Shown: one piece after another, positions 1 to 5,924 of the stretch
How the letters are laid out: each line of letters opens with the position of its first letter
Numbering within the stretch: position 1 is the stretch's first letter
DNA from: Comamonadaceae bacterium
Lineage (GTDB): Bacteria > Pseudomonadota > Gammaproteobacteria > Burkholderiales > Burkholderiaceae_C
DNA length: 6,777 nt
NCBI GenBank assembly: GCA_947478935.1
Contig: CANJXV010000139.1
Location: forward strand, 1-6,777
Reading direction: 5' to 3'
Notes under the pieces: generated by a model
The model's input: the letters and a program-made list of their open reading frames with translations, nothing else
Databases searched by the model: none
What the model was told of the DNA's origin: nothing
Translations under genes and position numbers: made by a program

Positions 1-803
1 TTAAGTAAATGCGTGGCAAATGCATGGCGCAAGGTGTGGGGCGACAAAGGCGCATGGATCCCTGCCAGCAGCGCGTATTTTTTGACCAACATCCAAAACA
101 TCACCCGCGTCATGGCGCTACCCGCATCGGTACCGCGCGTGGTCACAAACAAAGCCTCGGTCTGTTTACCCGCCAGCAAGGCCTCGCGCGCGCGGCCCAG
201 GTAATCGCGCAGCCACTGGCTTGCTACTTCGCCATAGGGCACCAAACGCTCTTTCGATCCCTTGCCCATTACGCGTAAAACGTTGTCGTTCAGCCCCAAC
301 TGAAACACCTTGAGGCTGACCAATTCGCTCACCCGAAGGCCGCTGGCGTACATAAGCTCCAACATAGTGCGGTCGCGCACGCCGATGTCGCTCGCCACAT
401 CGGGGGCGGCCAGCAAGGCTTCTACTTGGGCTTCACTCAATGTCTTGGGCACCCGCAGCGCCTGCTTGGCCGATTGCAGTTGCAGCGTCGGGTCTTGCTG
501 CACCAGCCCATGGCGCAGTGCCCAGCGGAAATAACGTTTAAAAACGGTAAGGCGCCGGTTGGCCGTTGTGGCCTTACTGCCAGCGTGCTGTGCTGCAAAG
601 TACTGCTGCAATTGCCATTGCGAACAAGTCGTCAGCGGCGCGCCTTGCAGGTGGGTTTGCAGCTTGACCAGGTCGCGCCGGTAGGCCTGCAAGCTGTTAA
701 TCGCTAGCCCATCTTCCAGCCAAAGCGCATCGACAAATGCGTCGATAGACGCATCGCCCGCAGATATTGCGGCAGCGCTGGCAGGCGGGCTCGGCAAACT
801 CAA
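1..803 (-). CDS. xerD: Tyrosine recombinase XerD, C-terminus cut by the left edge
   Basis: Site-specific recombinase that acts with XerC at dif to resolve chromosome dimers at division. The window holds 267 codons and two bases; E. coli XerD is 298 residues, so only the C-terminal tail is missing. The N-terminal SAM-like core-binding domain (about residues 20-105) has the XerD-like stretch DALWLEDGLAINSLQAYRRD. The catalytic domain shows R157 in ASGLRVSEL, K181 in MGKGSKERLVPYG, and H256 and R259 in LSPHTLRHAFATHLL. The last catalytic His and the nucleophilic Tyr lie beyond the edge. The start is inferred as TTG at 803-801: no ATG or GTG lies in frame before the conserved core, and a second TTG at 797-795 is possible. 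No clear Shine-Dalgarno precedes it, but the TTG overlaps the stop of the receptor gene (TTGA), which suggests translational coupling. XerC is less likely from the N-terminal wording. The family is certain; the XerD subtype is fairly sure. Confidence 0.93.
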   Translation of the reverse strand, partial: MSLPSPPASAAAISAGDASIDAFVDALWLEDGLAINSLQAYRRDLVKLQTHLQGAPLTTCSQWQLQQYFAAQHAGSKATTANRRLTVFKRYFRWALRHGLVQQDPTLQLQSAKQALRVPKTLSEAQVEALLAAPDVASDIGVRDRTMLELMYASGLRVSELVSLKVFQLGLNDNVLRVMGKGSKERLVPYGEVASQWLRDYLGRAREALLAGKQTEALFVTTRGTDAGSAMTRVMFWMLVKKYALLAGIHAPLSPHTLRHAFATHLL

Positions 804-1774
804 TCGAGGGCGAGCTTGGACGTCTCTACCACTTGCTTGTAGACCGCATATTCAGCCTTCATTTGCTCGGCAAATTGCTCGGGCGTGTTGCCAATGATGA
901 TGGAGCCTGTGTCCTCGATACGCTTGCGCACCGACGGGTCTTCTAACGCTTTGCGCACTGCCGCATTGACCTTGTCCACCACGTCTTTGGGTAAACCTTT
1001 GGGACCGTAAATACCGTAAAAGGCCATCCGGTTCACGGGCTCTAAGCCCACTTCTTTGAAGGTCGGCACTTGGGGCAGTTGCGCCAGGCGCTGCGGCGCG
1101 GCCACTGCGATGGCTACCAGTTTGTTAGCCTGAATGAAAGGCAATGCCGATGGCATATTGTCAAAAATAATCGGCACCTGACCGGCGACGGTGTCATTGA
1201 GCGCAGGGCCCGCGCCACGATAGGGGATGTGGGTCACAAACACACCGGCCAGGTTTTTGTACAACTCCATTTGCAAGTGCCCGATGCCGCCCGTGCCCGA
1301 GGAAGCGTATGAGTGTTGACCTGGATGCTTTTTCAGCTCAGCCACAAAACCTTTGTAGTCTTTGGCGGGGAAGTTGGGATGCACTGCAATCACATTGGGC
1401 GTGGCCGCCACGTTGATGATGGGGGTGAAATCGGTCAGCGCGTTGTACGGAATCTTGGGGTTGATAGCCGGGTTGGCCGCAACCGTGGACACCGTGGCCA
1501 TACCTAACGAATAGCCATCGGGCGCAGACTTGGCGGTTTCGTTTGCGCCGATCACACCGCCGCCACCCGCCTTGTTTTCCACCACCACGTTCTGCCCCAG
1601 CGCTTTGCCCATGGCCTCGGAAATCACGCGGGCCACGATGTCGGTGGTGCCGCCGGGGGCAAATGGCACTTGTAGTTTCACCGGCTTGTTCGGATAGGCC
1701 TGCGCCCAGGCGCCGCTGGACGCTGCCAGGGCACTGAAGACAAAAGTGGATAGGAGTAGGGGGCGACGCTGCAT
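800..1774 (-). CDS. Bug/TctC-family periplasmic solute-binding receptor (tripartite tricarboxylate transporter type)
   Basis: Periplasmic binding protein that captures a small ligand, usually a carboxylate, for a TctAB-type transporter. The product is 324 residues, the usual size. It opens with a Sec signal peptide (MQRRPLLLS, then a hydrophobic core, then GAWAQA before YPNKPVK), with likely cleavage after AWA or AQA. The family pattern is clear: YPNKPVKLQVPFAPGGTTD at about 27-45, GGGGVIGAN at 70-78, and the second ligand loop SSGTGGIGHLQMELY at 158-172. I chose the ATG at 1774 because a GGAG-type ribosome site lies just upstream and the signal peptide begins there; a Met 13 codons upstream gives a poor leader. 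No tctA or tctB membrane partner is visible in the window, so it is an orphan receptor as far as can be seen. The ligand cannot be read from sequence. Its stop overlaps the xerD start. Confidence 0.93.
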   Translation of the reverse strand: MQRRPLLLSTFVFSALAASSGAWAQAYPNKPVKLQVPFAPGGTTDIVARVISEAMGKALGQNVVVENKAGGGGVIGANETAKSAPDGYSLGMATVSTVAANPAINPKIPYNALTDFTPIINVAATPNVIAVHPNFPAKDYKGFVAELKKHPGQHSYASSGTGGIGHLQMELYKNLAGVFVTHIPYRGAGPALNDTVAGQVPIIFDNMPSALPFIQANKLVAIAVAAPQRLAQLPQVPTFKEVGLEPVNRMAFYGIYGPKGLPKDVVDKVNAAVRKALEDPSVRKRIEDTGSIIIGNTPEQFAEQMKAEYAVYKQVVETSKLALD

Positions 1775-1780
1775 AGAAAA

Positions 1781-1786
1781 CTCCAG
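1781..1786 (-). promoter_or_regulatory. Ribosome binding site of the Bug receptor gene
   Basis: On the minus strand CTGGAG lies six bases before the ATG at 1774. It is the main reason for choosing this start over the Met at 1813. Confidence 0.6.
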
Positions 1787-1931
1787 TGGATCAGGGGCCG
1801 CTGCCAAGCGCAAGGGCCTAGGTGGGAAACGGCAATACTACAACGAAGCCGCCACCTTCCCGCTAAAGCCACTAGGGCGCGTGTGCCCGGCATGCGGATA
1901 AACGACCAACAGTTGCCCTTTATTGCACTGG

Positions 1932-1937
1932 TATCCT
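1932..1937 (+). promoter_or_regulatory. Possible -10 element of the AEC transporter gene (weak)
   Basis: TATCCT matches the sigma-70 -10 consensus at four of six bases and ends seven bases before the GTG at 1945, so transcription from it would begin at or next to the start codon. No good -35 sits at the right spacing: TTGCCC at 1913-1918 is only 13 bases away. The rest of the 170-base divergent spacer (1775-1944) shows no convincing operator or terminator. Confidence 0.2.
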
Positions 1938-1944
1938 CGACCCG

Positions 1945-2865
1945 GTGAGCTATGCCCTACTTTTGCTGCCCGAGTTTTCTCTGATTCTGCTGGGTTACTT
2001 GATTTGCCGCCATACCGCCTTGAACCGTAGCGTTTGGAGCCAAGTGGATGGGTTGGTCTATTACCTGCTGTTCCCCACGCTCTTGTTCCACTCCATTATC
2101 AAAAGTCCGCTAGATTTGGCCGATGCCTCGCGGCTGTTAGCCGGCGGCCTGGGTGTAGTAGCCAGTGGCGTAGCGCTGGCCTACAGCCTGCCCTATCTGC
2201 CAGGCTTGTCCAGACACATTGCCCCGCGCGAACATGCCGCTGCGGCGCAAGTGGGCTTCCGGTTTAATTCGTTTATCGGCCTGGCCCTGGCAGAACGCCT
2301 CGGTGGCCCAGCAGGTCTGCTCTCTATCGCCGTCTTGATAGGATTTTGTGTGCCCATGGCCAATGTCGCAGCAGTCTGGCCCATGGCGCGCGGCAGCGAG
2401 CGCGGCTTTGGGCGCGAGTTGCTGCGCAACCCCTTGATCATCGCCACTACGACCGGCCTGGCGGCTAATTTGCTGGGCCTGTCACTGCCGCACTGGTTAG
2501 AGCCCACGGTAGCGCGTATCGGGGCAGCCTCGCTTGCACTTGGCTTAATGGCTGCAGGGGCCGGTATGCAATTGCAGTCACTGGCGCGCGCTAAGGTGCT
2601 AGGCGTTGCGTTACTGAGCATCCGCCATGTGCTCTTGCCTCTGGTTGCGCTGGGCCTTGCTTTTACGCTCCAACTGTCACCGGCGCACGCAGCCATTTTG
2701 CTCACCTTCGCCGCCGTGCCCACCGCCGCCAGCGGCTATGTGCTGGCCGCCAAAATGGGCTATGACGGGGGCTATGTCGGCGCCCTGATCACCGCCTCTA
2801 CTCTGCTTGGGATGGGCAGCCTGGGGCTTTCTCTGGGCATTTTGCTGCCACTTTACGGCGCTTGA
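1945..2865 (+). CDS. AEC-family (auxin efflux carrier-like, Mem_trans) inner-membrane transporter
   Basis: Predicted secondary carrier of the inner membrane, 306 residues, with about ten hydrophobic segments. They fall in two halves around a hydrophilic stretch at about 148-162: approximately 4-21, 36-52, 64-86, 105-120, 122-147, then 163-181, 191-210, 217-243, 247-268 and 276-303. Family-like features are the first-half motif LVYYLLFPTLLFHS (37-50), FNSFIGLALAERLGG (108-121, helix break with polar residues), RNPLIIATTTGLAANLLGL at the start of the second half, and PTAASGYVLAAKMGYD (259-274). Bacterial members export or take up malate, malonate or other organic anions; the substrate here is unknown. 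GTG is taken as start because the first membrane helix begins immediately after it and no other in-frame start leaves that helix intact. No Shine-Dalgarno is visible. The gene is transcribed away from the Bug receptor, and a shared organic-acid role is only a guess. Confidence 0.88.
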   Translation: MSYALLLLPEFSLILLGYLICRHTALNRSVWSQVDGLVYYLLFPTLLFHSIIKSPLDLADASRLLAGGLGVVASGVALAYSLPYLPGLSRHIAPREHAAAAQVGFRFNSFIGLALAERLGGPAGLLSIAVLIGFCVPMANVAAVWPMARGSERGFGRELLRNPLIIATTTGLAANLLGLSLPHWLEPTVARIGAASLALGLMAAGAGMQLQSLARAKVLGVALLSIRHVLLPLVALGLAFTLQLSPAHAAILLTFAAVPTAASGYVLAAKMGYDGGYVGALITASTLLGMGSLGLSLGILLPLYGA

Positions 2866-2867
2866 TA

Positions 2868-2907
2868 CTGCGCTAAATGAGGTACTCCAGCGCAGACTTC
2901 ACTGCGC
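2868..2907 (+). repeat. Set of competing inverted repeats after the AEC gene
   Basis: CTGCGCT (2868-2874), AGCGCAG (2889-2895) and CTGCGC (2902-2907) follow the AEC stop. The middle arm can pair with the first (7 bp, 14-base loop) or with the third (6 bp, 6-base loop), but not both at once. No T-run follows, so it is not a standard intrinsic terminator. It may be a 3'-end-stabilising or processing structure of the AEC mRNA. Confidence 0.4.
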
Positions 2908-2950
2908 AGCCAGTCCCCAAGGTACGGGTAAATCGCAAGCTGCACTTCGC

Positions 2951-3015
2951 TCAATTAATTACTAATTTGATTATCATTGTTATAAAGTTATGTATAACCA
3001 CACCTTGCTTACAAA
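2951..3015 (+). promoter_or_regulatory. AT-rich promoter region of the exported HExxH gene, with Fur-box-like site
   Basis: Bases 2951-3000 hold only 9 G/C in 50, in sharp contrast to the flanks. TGATTATCATTGTTA at 2968-2982 matches the 7-1-7 Fur box (TGATAAT n ATTATCA) at 11 of 14 fixed positions. Two -10-like hexamers follow: TATAAA at 2981-2986 and TATAAC at 2993-2998, each five of six to consensus. GTTATA (2979-2984) and TATAAC (2993-2998) also form an inverted repeat spaced by eight bases. No strong -35 is seen at proper spacing. Promoter function is likely from composition and position. Iron control is inference, because chance AT-rich matches to Fur boxes are common. Confidence 0.45.
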
Positions 3016-3021
3016 AAGGAG
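3016..3021 (+). promoter_or_regulatory. Strong ribosome binding site of the exported HExxH gene
   Basis: AAGGAG lies six bases before the ATG at 3028. It is the best Shine-Dalgarno in the window and fixes the start of that gene, suggesting efficient translation. Confidence 0.85.
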
Positions 3022-3027
3022 AAAGTT

Positions 3028-4272
3028 ATGACCAAATTGGGACGATGGCTGTCGATAGCAATAACGGTATGCGCCGCTTTGCATGTCCGAGCGCAAGACT
3101 GCGTACCGAGCGGAAACAAGCTCGCCATCAGCCCGCACATGCTGCAGTTCGACAACCATGGGCAGACCTTCGTGTCCAGTCTGTACCAGGATAACCTCAG
3201 CGCCGTGCTGGAACTCAGCCGACAATGGGCGGTATGCACAACCCAGGACTTGGAGGAGCCGGCCCGCCTTTTCGCACTGGGCGCACACGCATTTCTTACT
3301 TTTCGCTTGCAATTTGCCAATGCCTATGTGCTGCATGAATACGCGCATGCAGAAAGCGCAATGCGTCTGCAATTGGCCAATGTACAGGTCGGAATCGATG
3401 ATGGCAATCCCATCACCGCGTCGCCATATTTGGCTAATCTGGCGGTCATGGCTTTTGACCCACGGCAGATCACAGACCTTTCCCGCAGAGGCGTTGGTGT
3501 CTCTTGGGGCGGAATTCCCAATTCGATCAGCGCACGTACACAAGTCGATGCTGCAGGACTTAATTTGCATAGTTTCTTCGCCTGGCATAGCTATGCATCC
3601 ATGCTGCACGGGGATAAGTCTCCCACGCAAGCCTTGGGCTACACCGTCAACAAGTGGTTCAGCCCAGTGTATTTTGAAATGGACGAGCGCATTGGCGGCG
3701 ACCCGTCTGCCTATGTGCAAGACCTGGCAGCGCAAGGCATCCAGACCCACAAAAAAGACATTCAACAAACCCAGCTACTGGCAGCCTTGCTGTCTAATGG
3801 CATGTGGACTAGTGCCCGCACCCTGCTGCATTACGGTGATGCAACTAACGCTATCGCGCCCTTGCATTGGACTGGCAGCATGCCTGGCGCAGGACAAGAC
3901 TTCACTATCTATTGGCCTGAATTTTCCAGCTACCTGAATCAGCGAGGCGTATCCCTGGGCGGCGATGTGGCGCTGGCGTTTGGCAGCGGCGCAATGTGGA
4001 CGCTAGGCCTGGAGCGCAATGCGATTGGCCAGGACCAAGGGACGGACATAAATTTGGGACTCCATCAACCATGGGATGCCACTACGCTTTCTGGCCGCAT
4101 CACACTCAACCAAGGCAATGTATTTGCCAGCGTCAAAGGCGAATATCGGCTTAGCCCGCAAGTAGGTGTGACAGGCCTGCTGTATGGCACCCAGGGCGAC
4201 ACCCTGGTGGGCCAGCGTCTGGCTTTTCGCAGCGGTGGCGGTGGCTATGTGGGCTTAAACATTTATTTTTAA
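3028..4272 (+). CDS. Exported protein of unknown function with HExxH motif and beta-rich, outer-membrane-like C-terminus
   Basis: I do not recognise a named family. The 414-residue product starts with a signal peptide (MTKLGRW, then a hydrophobic core, then HVRA before QD; cleavage likely after A22). The mature part has two cysteines, C25 and C70, which could form a disulfide. Residues 75-120 look helical and contain VLHEYAHAES, with HEYAH at 103-107: the HExxH pattern of zincin metalloproteases, with the usual uncharged neighbours. Candidates for a third metal ligand are H181, H187, H194, E217 or E220, but none is assured. A middle mixed region (170-270) includes GGDPSAYVQDLAAQGI (223-238). 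From about 305 on the sequence reads as alternating beta strands with Gly-rich turns and ends GYVGLNIYF, with F, I, L and V at positions 1, 3, 5 and 7 from the end, as in BamA-recognised outer-membrane strands. A small or partial barrel anchor is inferred; protease activity is not shown. It has its own promoter region and strong ribosome site, and converges on queG with overlapping stops. Confidence 0.85.
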   Translation: MTKLGRWLSIAITVCAALHVRAQDCVPSGNKLAISPHMLQFDNHGQTFVSSLYQDNLSAVLELSRQWAVCTTQDLEEPARLFALGAHAFLTFRLQFANAYVLHEYAHAESAMRLQLANVQVGIDDGNPITASPYLANLAVMAFDPRQITDLSRRGVGVSWGGIPNSISARTQVDAAGLNLHSFFAWHSYASMLHGDKSPTQALGYTVNKWFSPVYFEMDERIGGDPSAYVQDLAAQGIQTHKKDIQQTQLLAALLSNGMWTSARTLLHYGDATNAIAPLHWTGSMPGAGQDFTIYWPEFSSYLNQRGVSLGGDVALAFGSGAMWTLGLERNAIGQDQGTDINLGLHQPWDATTLSGRITLNQGNVFASVKGEYRLSPQVGVTGLLYGTQGDTLVGQRLAFRSGGGGYVGLNIYF

Positions 4273-5402
4273 GCTTTGGGCACTGCACAGGGCACTGCAG
4301 CGCATTGCATCAAAGCCCATCGCACATGTTCGCGCACGATCTCACTGTCGTGACCCAAGTGCGCCTCCAAAGCGCGGCGCAAAGCGGGTGCGGACGCATC
4401 CATGGTGCGCAAAGCATTGCCTGCCGCCACCGCGATATTGCGCAGCCAGCGCACATGGCCAATGCGGCGAATAGCGCTGCCTTCGGTGCGCTGCAAAAAC
4501 TCGGTTTCACTCCAAGCCAGCAGGCTCGCCAGCGACTGCCCGTTCAGCCCCGCGCGTTCGTCAAAGTCCGGCACGCGGCTGGTGCGCGCATATTTATTCC
4601 AAGGGCATACGCTTTGGCAGTCATCGCAGCCGTAAATGCGGTTGCCTATTAAAGGGCGTAGTTGCTCATCGATGCTTCCTGCATGCTCAATCGTTAAATA
4701 CGAAATACACCGTCTGGCATCCAGCTGGTAAGGCGCGACGATGGCCTGCGTGGGGCATATATCGATACAGGCGCTGCAAGTACCGCAATGCGGCTCCACT
4801 GGCGGCGTGGGCGGCAGCGCCACATCGACAAATATCTCCCCCAGAAAAAATAGCGAGCCCGCCTCGCGGTGCAAGACCAAGGTGTGCTTGCCACGCCAGC
4901 CCAGGCCGCTGCGGGTGGCCAGCTCGGCCTCCAGCACCGGCGCGGAATCGGTAAATACGCGATGGCCCAGCGGCCCCAGATGGGCAGCCAAGCGCCCGGC
5001 TAAAGTTTGCAAGCGCCTACGCAAGACCTTGTGGTAGTCCCGCCCACGCGCATACAAAGCCACGGTGCCGGTGGTAGGGCTTTGCAAACGGTCCATCTCT
5101 ATGCTTTGCCAGTTGTGCGCGGTGCTGCGCGGCAGGTAATCCATACGCGCGGTGATCACGCTCAAGGTGCCGGGAATCAGCTCAGCGGGCCGCGACCGCT
5201 TGAGTCCATGGCGCTGCATATAGTCCATACTGCCGTGAAAACCGGCCTGCAGCCAAGCCAGCAAACCAGGCTCGGCGCTACCCAAATCCACACCCGCCAC
5301 GCCGATTTGGGAGAATCCCAGCTCCTGCCCCCAAGCTTGCAACTGCGCTATGTCCAGCGCCGCCGCTTGCGGGGTGCTAGTCTGTGCGTTTGGATGGTTC
5401 AC
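4269..5402 (-). CDS. queG: Epoxyqueuosine reductase QueG
   Basis: Cobalamin- and iron-sulfur-dependent cytoplasmic enzyme that reduces epoxyqueuosine to queuosine at tRNA wobble position 34, the last step of the pathway. The product is 377 residues (E. coli 379). In order: an N-terminal domain with HGSMDYMQRH (56-65) and PGTLSVITARMDYLPRS (77-93); YARGRDYHKVLRRRL (117-131); DSAPVLEAELATRSGLGWRGKH (152-173), whose D152 matches the conserved catalytic Asp; a double 4Fe-4S ferredoxin-like domain with C206, C209, C212, C216 and C232, C259, C262, C266; and a C-terminal HEAT-like part with SAIRRIGHVRWLRNIAVAAGN (309-329). The start is taken as GTG at 5402, because it gives the family's N-terminal length and an upstream Met at 5654 would lie deep inside tsaE. 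No Shine-Dalgarno is visible. The start overlaps the tsaE start head to head, and the stop overlaps that of the convergent gene. Confidence 0.96.
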   Translation of the reverse strand: MNHPNAQTSTPQAAALDIAQLQAWGQELGFSQIGVAGVDLGSAEPGLLAWLQAGFHGSMDYMQRHGLKRSRPAELIPGTLSVITARMDYLPRSTAHNWQSIEMDRLQSPTTGTVALYARGRDYHKVLRRRLQTLAGRLAAHLGPLGHRVFTDSAPVLEAELATRSGLGWRGKHTLVLHREAGSLFFLGEIFVDVALPPTPPVEPHCGTCSACIDICPTQAIVAPYQLDARRCISYLTIEHAGSIDEQLRPLIGNRIYGCDDCQSVCPWNKYARTSRVPDFDERAGLNGQSLASLLAWSETEFLQRTEGSAIRRIGHVRWLRNIAVAAGNALRTMDASAPALRRALEAHLGHDSEIVREHVRWALMQCAAVPCAVPKA

Positions 5403-5924
5403 CTTGTGATTGTAAAAACCCCGCCTTTGATGCTGCGCTGGCCAGACGAAAGCGCCACACAGGCCTTTGCACAGTATTTGGCCAAACAGACCGCCTTGCG
5501 CAATGCTTTTGTCAGCCTGCAGGGGAATTTGGGCGCCGGAAAAACCACGCTGGTGCGCCATTTGCTGGGTGCGCTGGGGGTGCAGGGGCGCGTCAAAAGC
5601 CCTACCTATACAGTGGTCGAACCCTACAGCGTGCCCGGCCTGGACATCTGGCATTTCGACTTTTACCGCTTTAGCGATCCGCGCGAATGGGAAGACGCGG
5701 GCTTTCGGGATATTTTTGCCAGCCCCGGCCTCAAGCTAGCCGAATGGCCAGACAAAGCCGCCGGTGCGTTACCGCTGCCGGATCTTGAAATCCGCTGGGA
5801 AGTGAACCCAGACCAAAGCCGTACAGTGGCACTTCAGGCCCAAAGCGCCGTCGGCATTGCGCTGTTGCAAGCCTTGCAAACTTTGCATGCTGGGCCGACC
5901 GACGCCGAAGGTGTGGCCTTATGA
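5394..5924 (+). CDS. tsaE: tRNA threonylcarbamoyladenosine biosynthesis ATPase TsaE
   Basis: P-loop ATPase that works with TsaB and TsaD to make t6A at position 37 of ANN-decoding tRNAs. From the ATG at 5394 it is 176 residues; E. coli TsaE is 153. Motifs in order: the Walker A loop GNLGAGKTT (44-52), VKSPTYTVVEPY (67-78, the conserved SPTYT switch-like segment), DIWHFDFYR (84-92), and LAEWPDK (115-121) with the conserved Glu-Trp. The start is uncertain: ATG 5394, GTG 5406 and ATG 5430 are all in frame before the conserved LRWPDESA, none has a Shine-Dalgarno, and the last gives a product closest to the E. coli length. An open frame continues upstream to 5007, but that part is antisense to queG and is not part of this gene. 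The 3' end overlaps amiC by ATGA, which implies one operon and coupled translation. Confidence 0.94.
   Translation: MVHLVIVKTPPLMLRWPDESATQAFAQYLAKQTALRNAFVSLQGNLGAGKTTLVRHLLGALGVQGRVKSPTYTVVEPYSVPGLDIWHFDFYRFSDPREWEDAGFRDIFASPGLKLAEWPDKAAGALPLPDLEIRWEVNPDQSRTVALQAQSAVGIALLQALQTLHAGPTDAEGVAL
5409..5414 (-). promoter_or_regulatory. Possible -10 element of queG
   Basis: On the minus strand TACAAT, five of six to the -10 consensus, ends six bases before the GTG at 5402, so the transcript would begin at about the start codon and could be leaderless. No matching -35 is seen at 16-18 bases upstream. The element lies within the tsaE coding sequence. Confidence 0.3.

Noticed and set aside
2193..2723. 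Minus-strand open frame (176 codons) opposite the AEC gene
   Set aside because: It is antisense to a clear multi-helix transporter and has low-information Ala/Arg/Ser/Pro composition.
2877..3194. Small plus-strand open frame across the AEC-to-exported-gene spacer
   Set aside because: It crosses the AT-rich promoter and the signal-peptide region out of frame, with no ribosome site.
2980..3768. Long minus-strand open frame (262 codons) opposite the exported gene
   Set aside because: It is antisense to a gene with a signal peptide and strong ribosome site, would end inside that gene's promoter, and its translation shows no domain.
3083..3937. Plus-strand open frame in another phase inside the exported gene
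   Set aside because: It has Cys/Trp/Pro-rich composition typical of an out-of-frame shadow and no ribosome site.
5007..5393. Upstream extension of tsaE to an ATG at 5007
   Set aside because: It is antisense to queG, and TsaE proteins are about 150-180 residues.
5403..5654. N-terminal extension of queG up to an ATG at 5654
   Set aside because: It lies fully inside tsaE on the other strand and is absent from QueG proteins; GTG at 5402 gives the family length.
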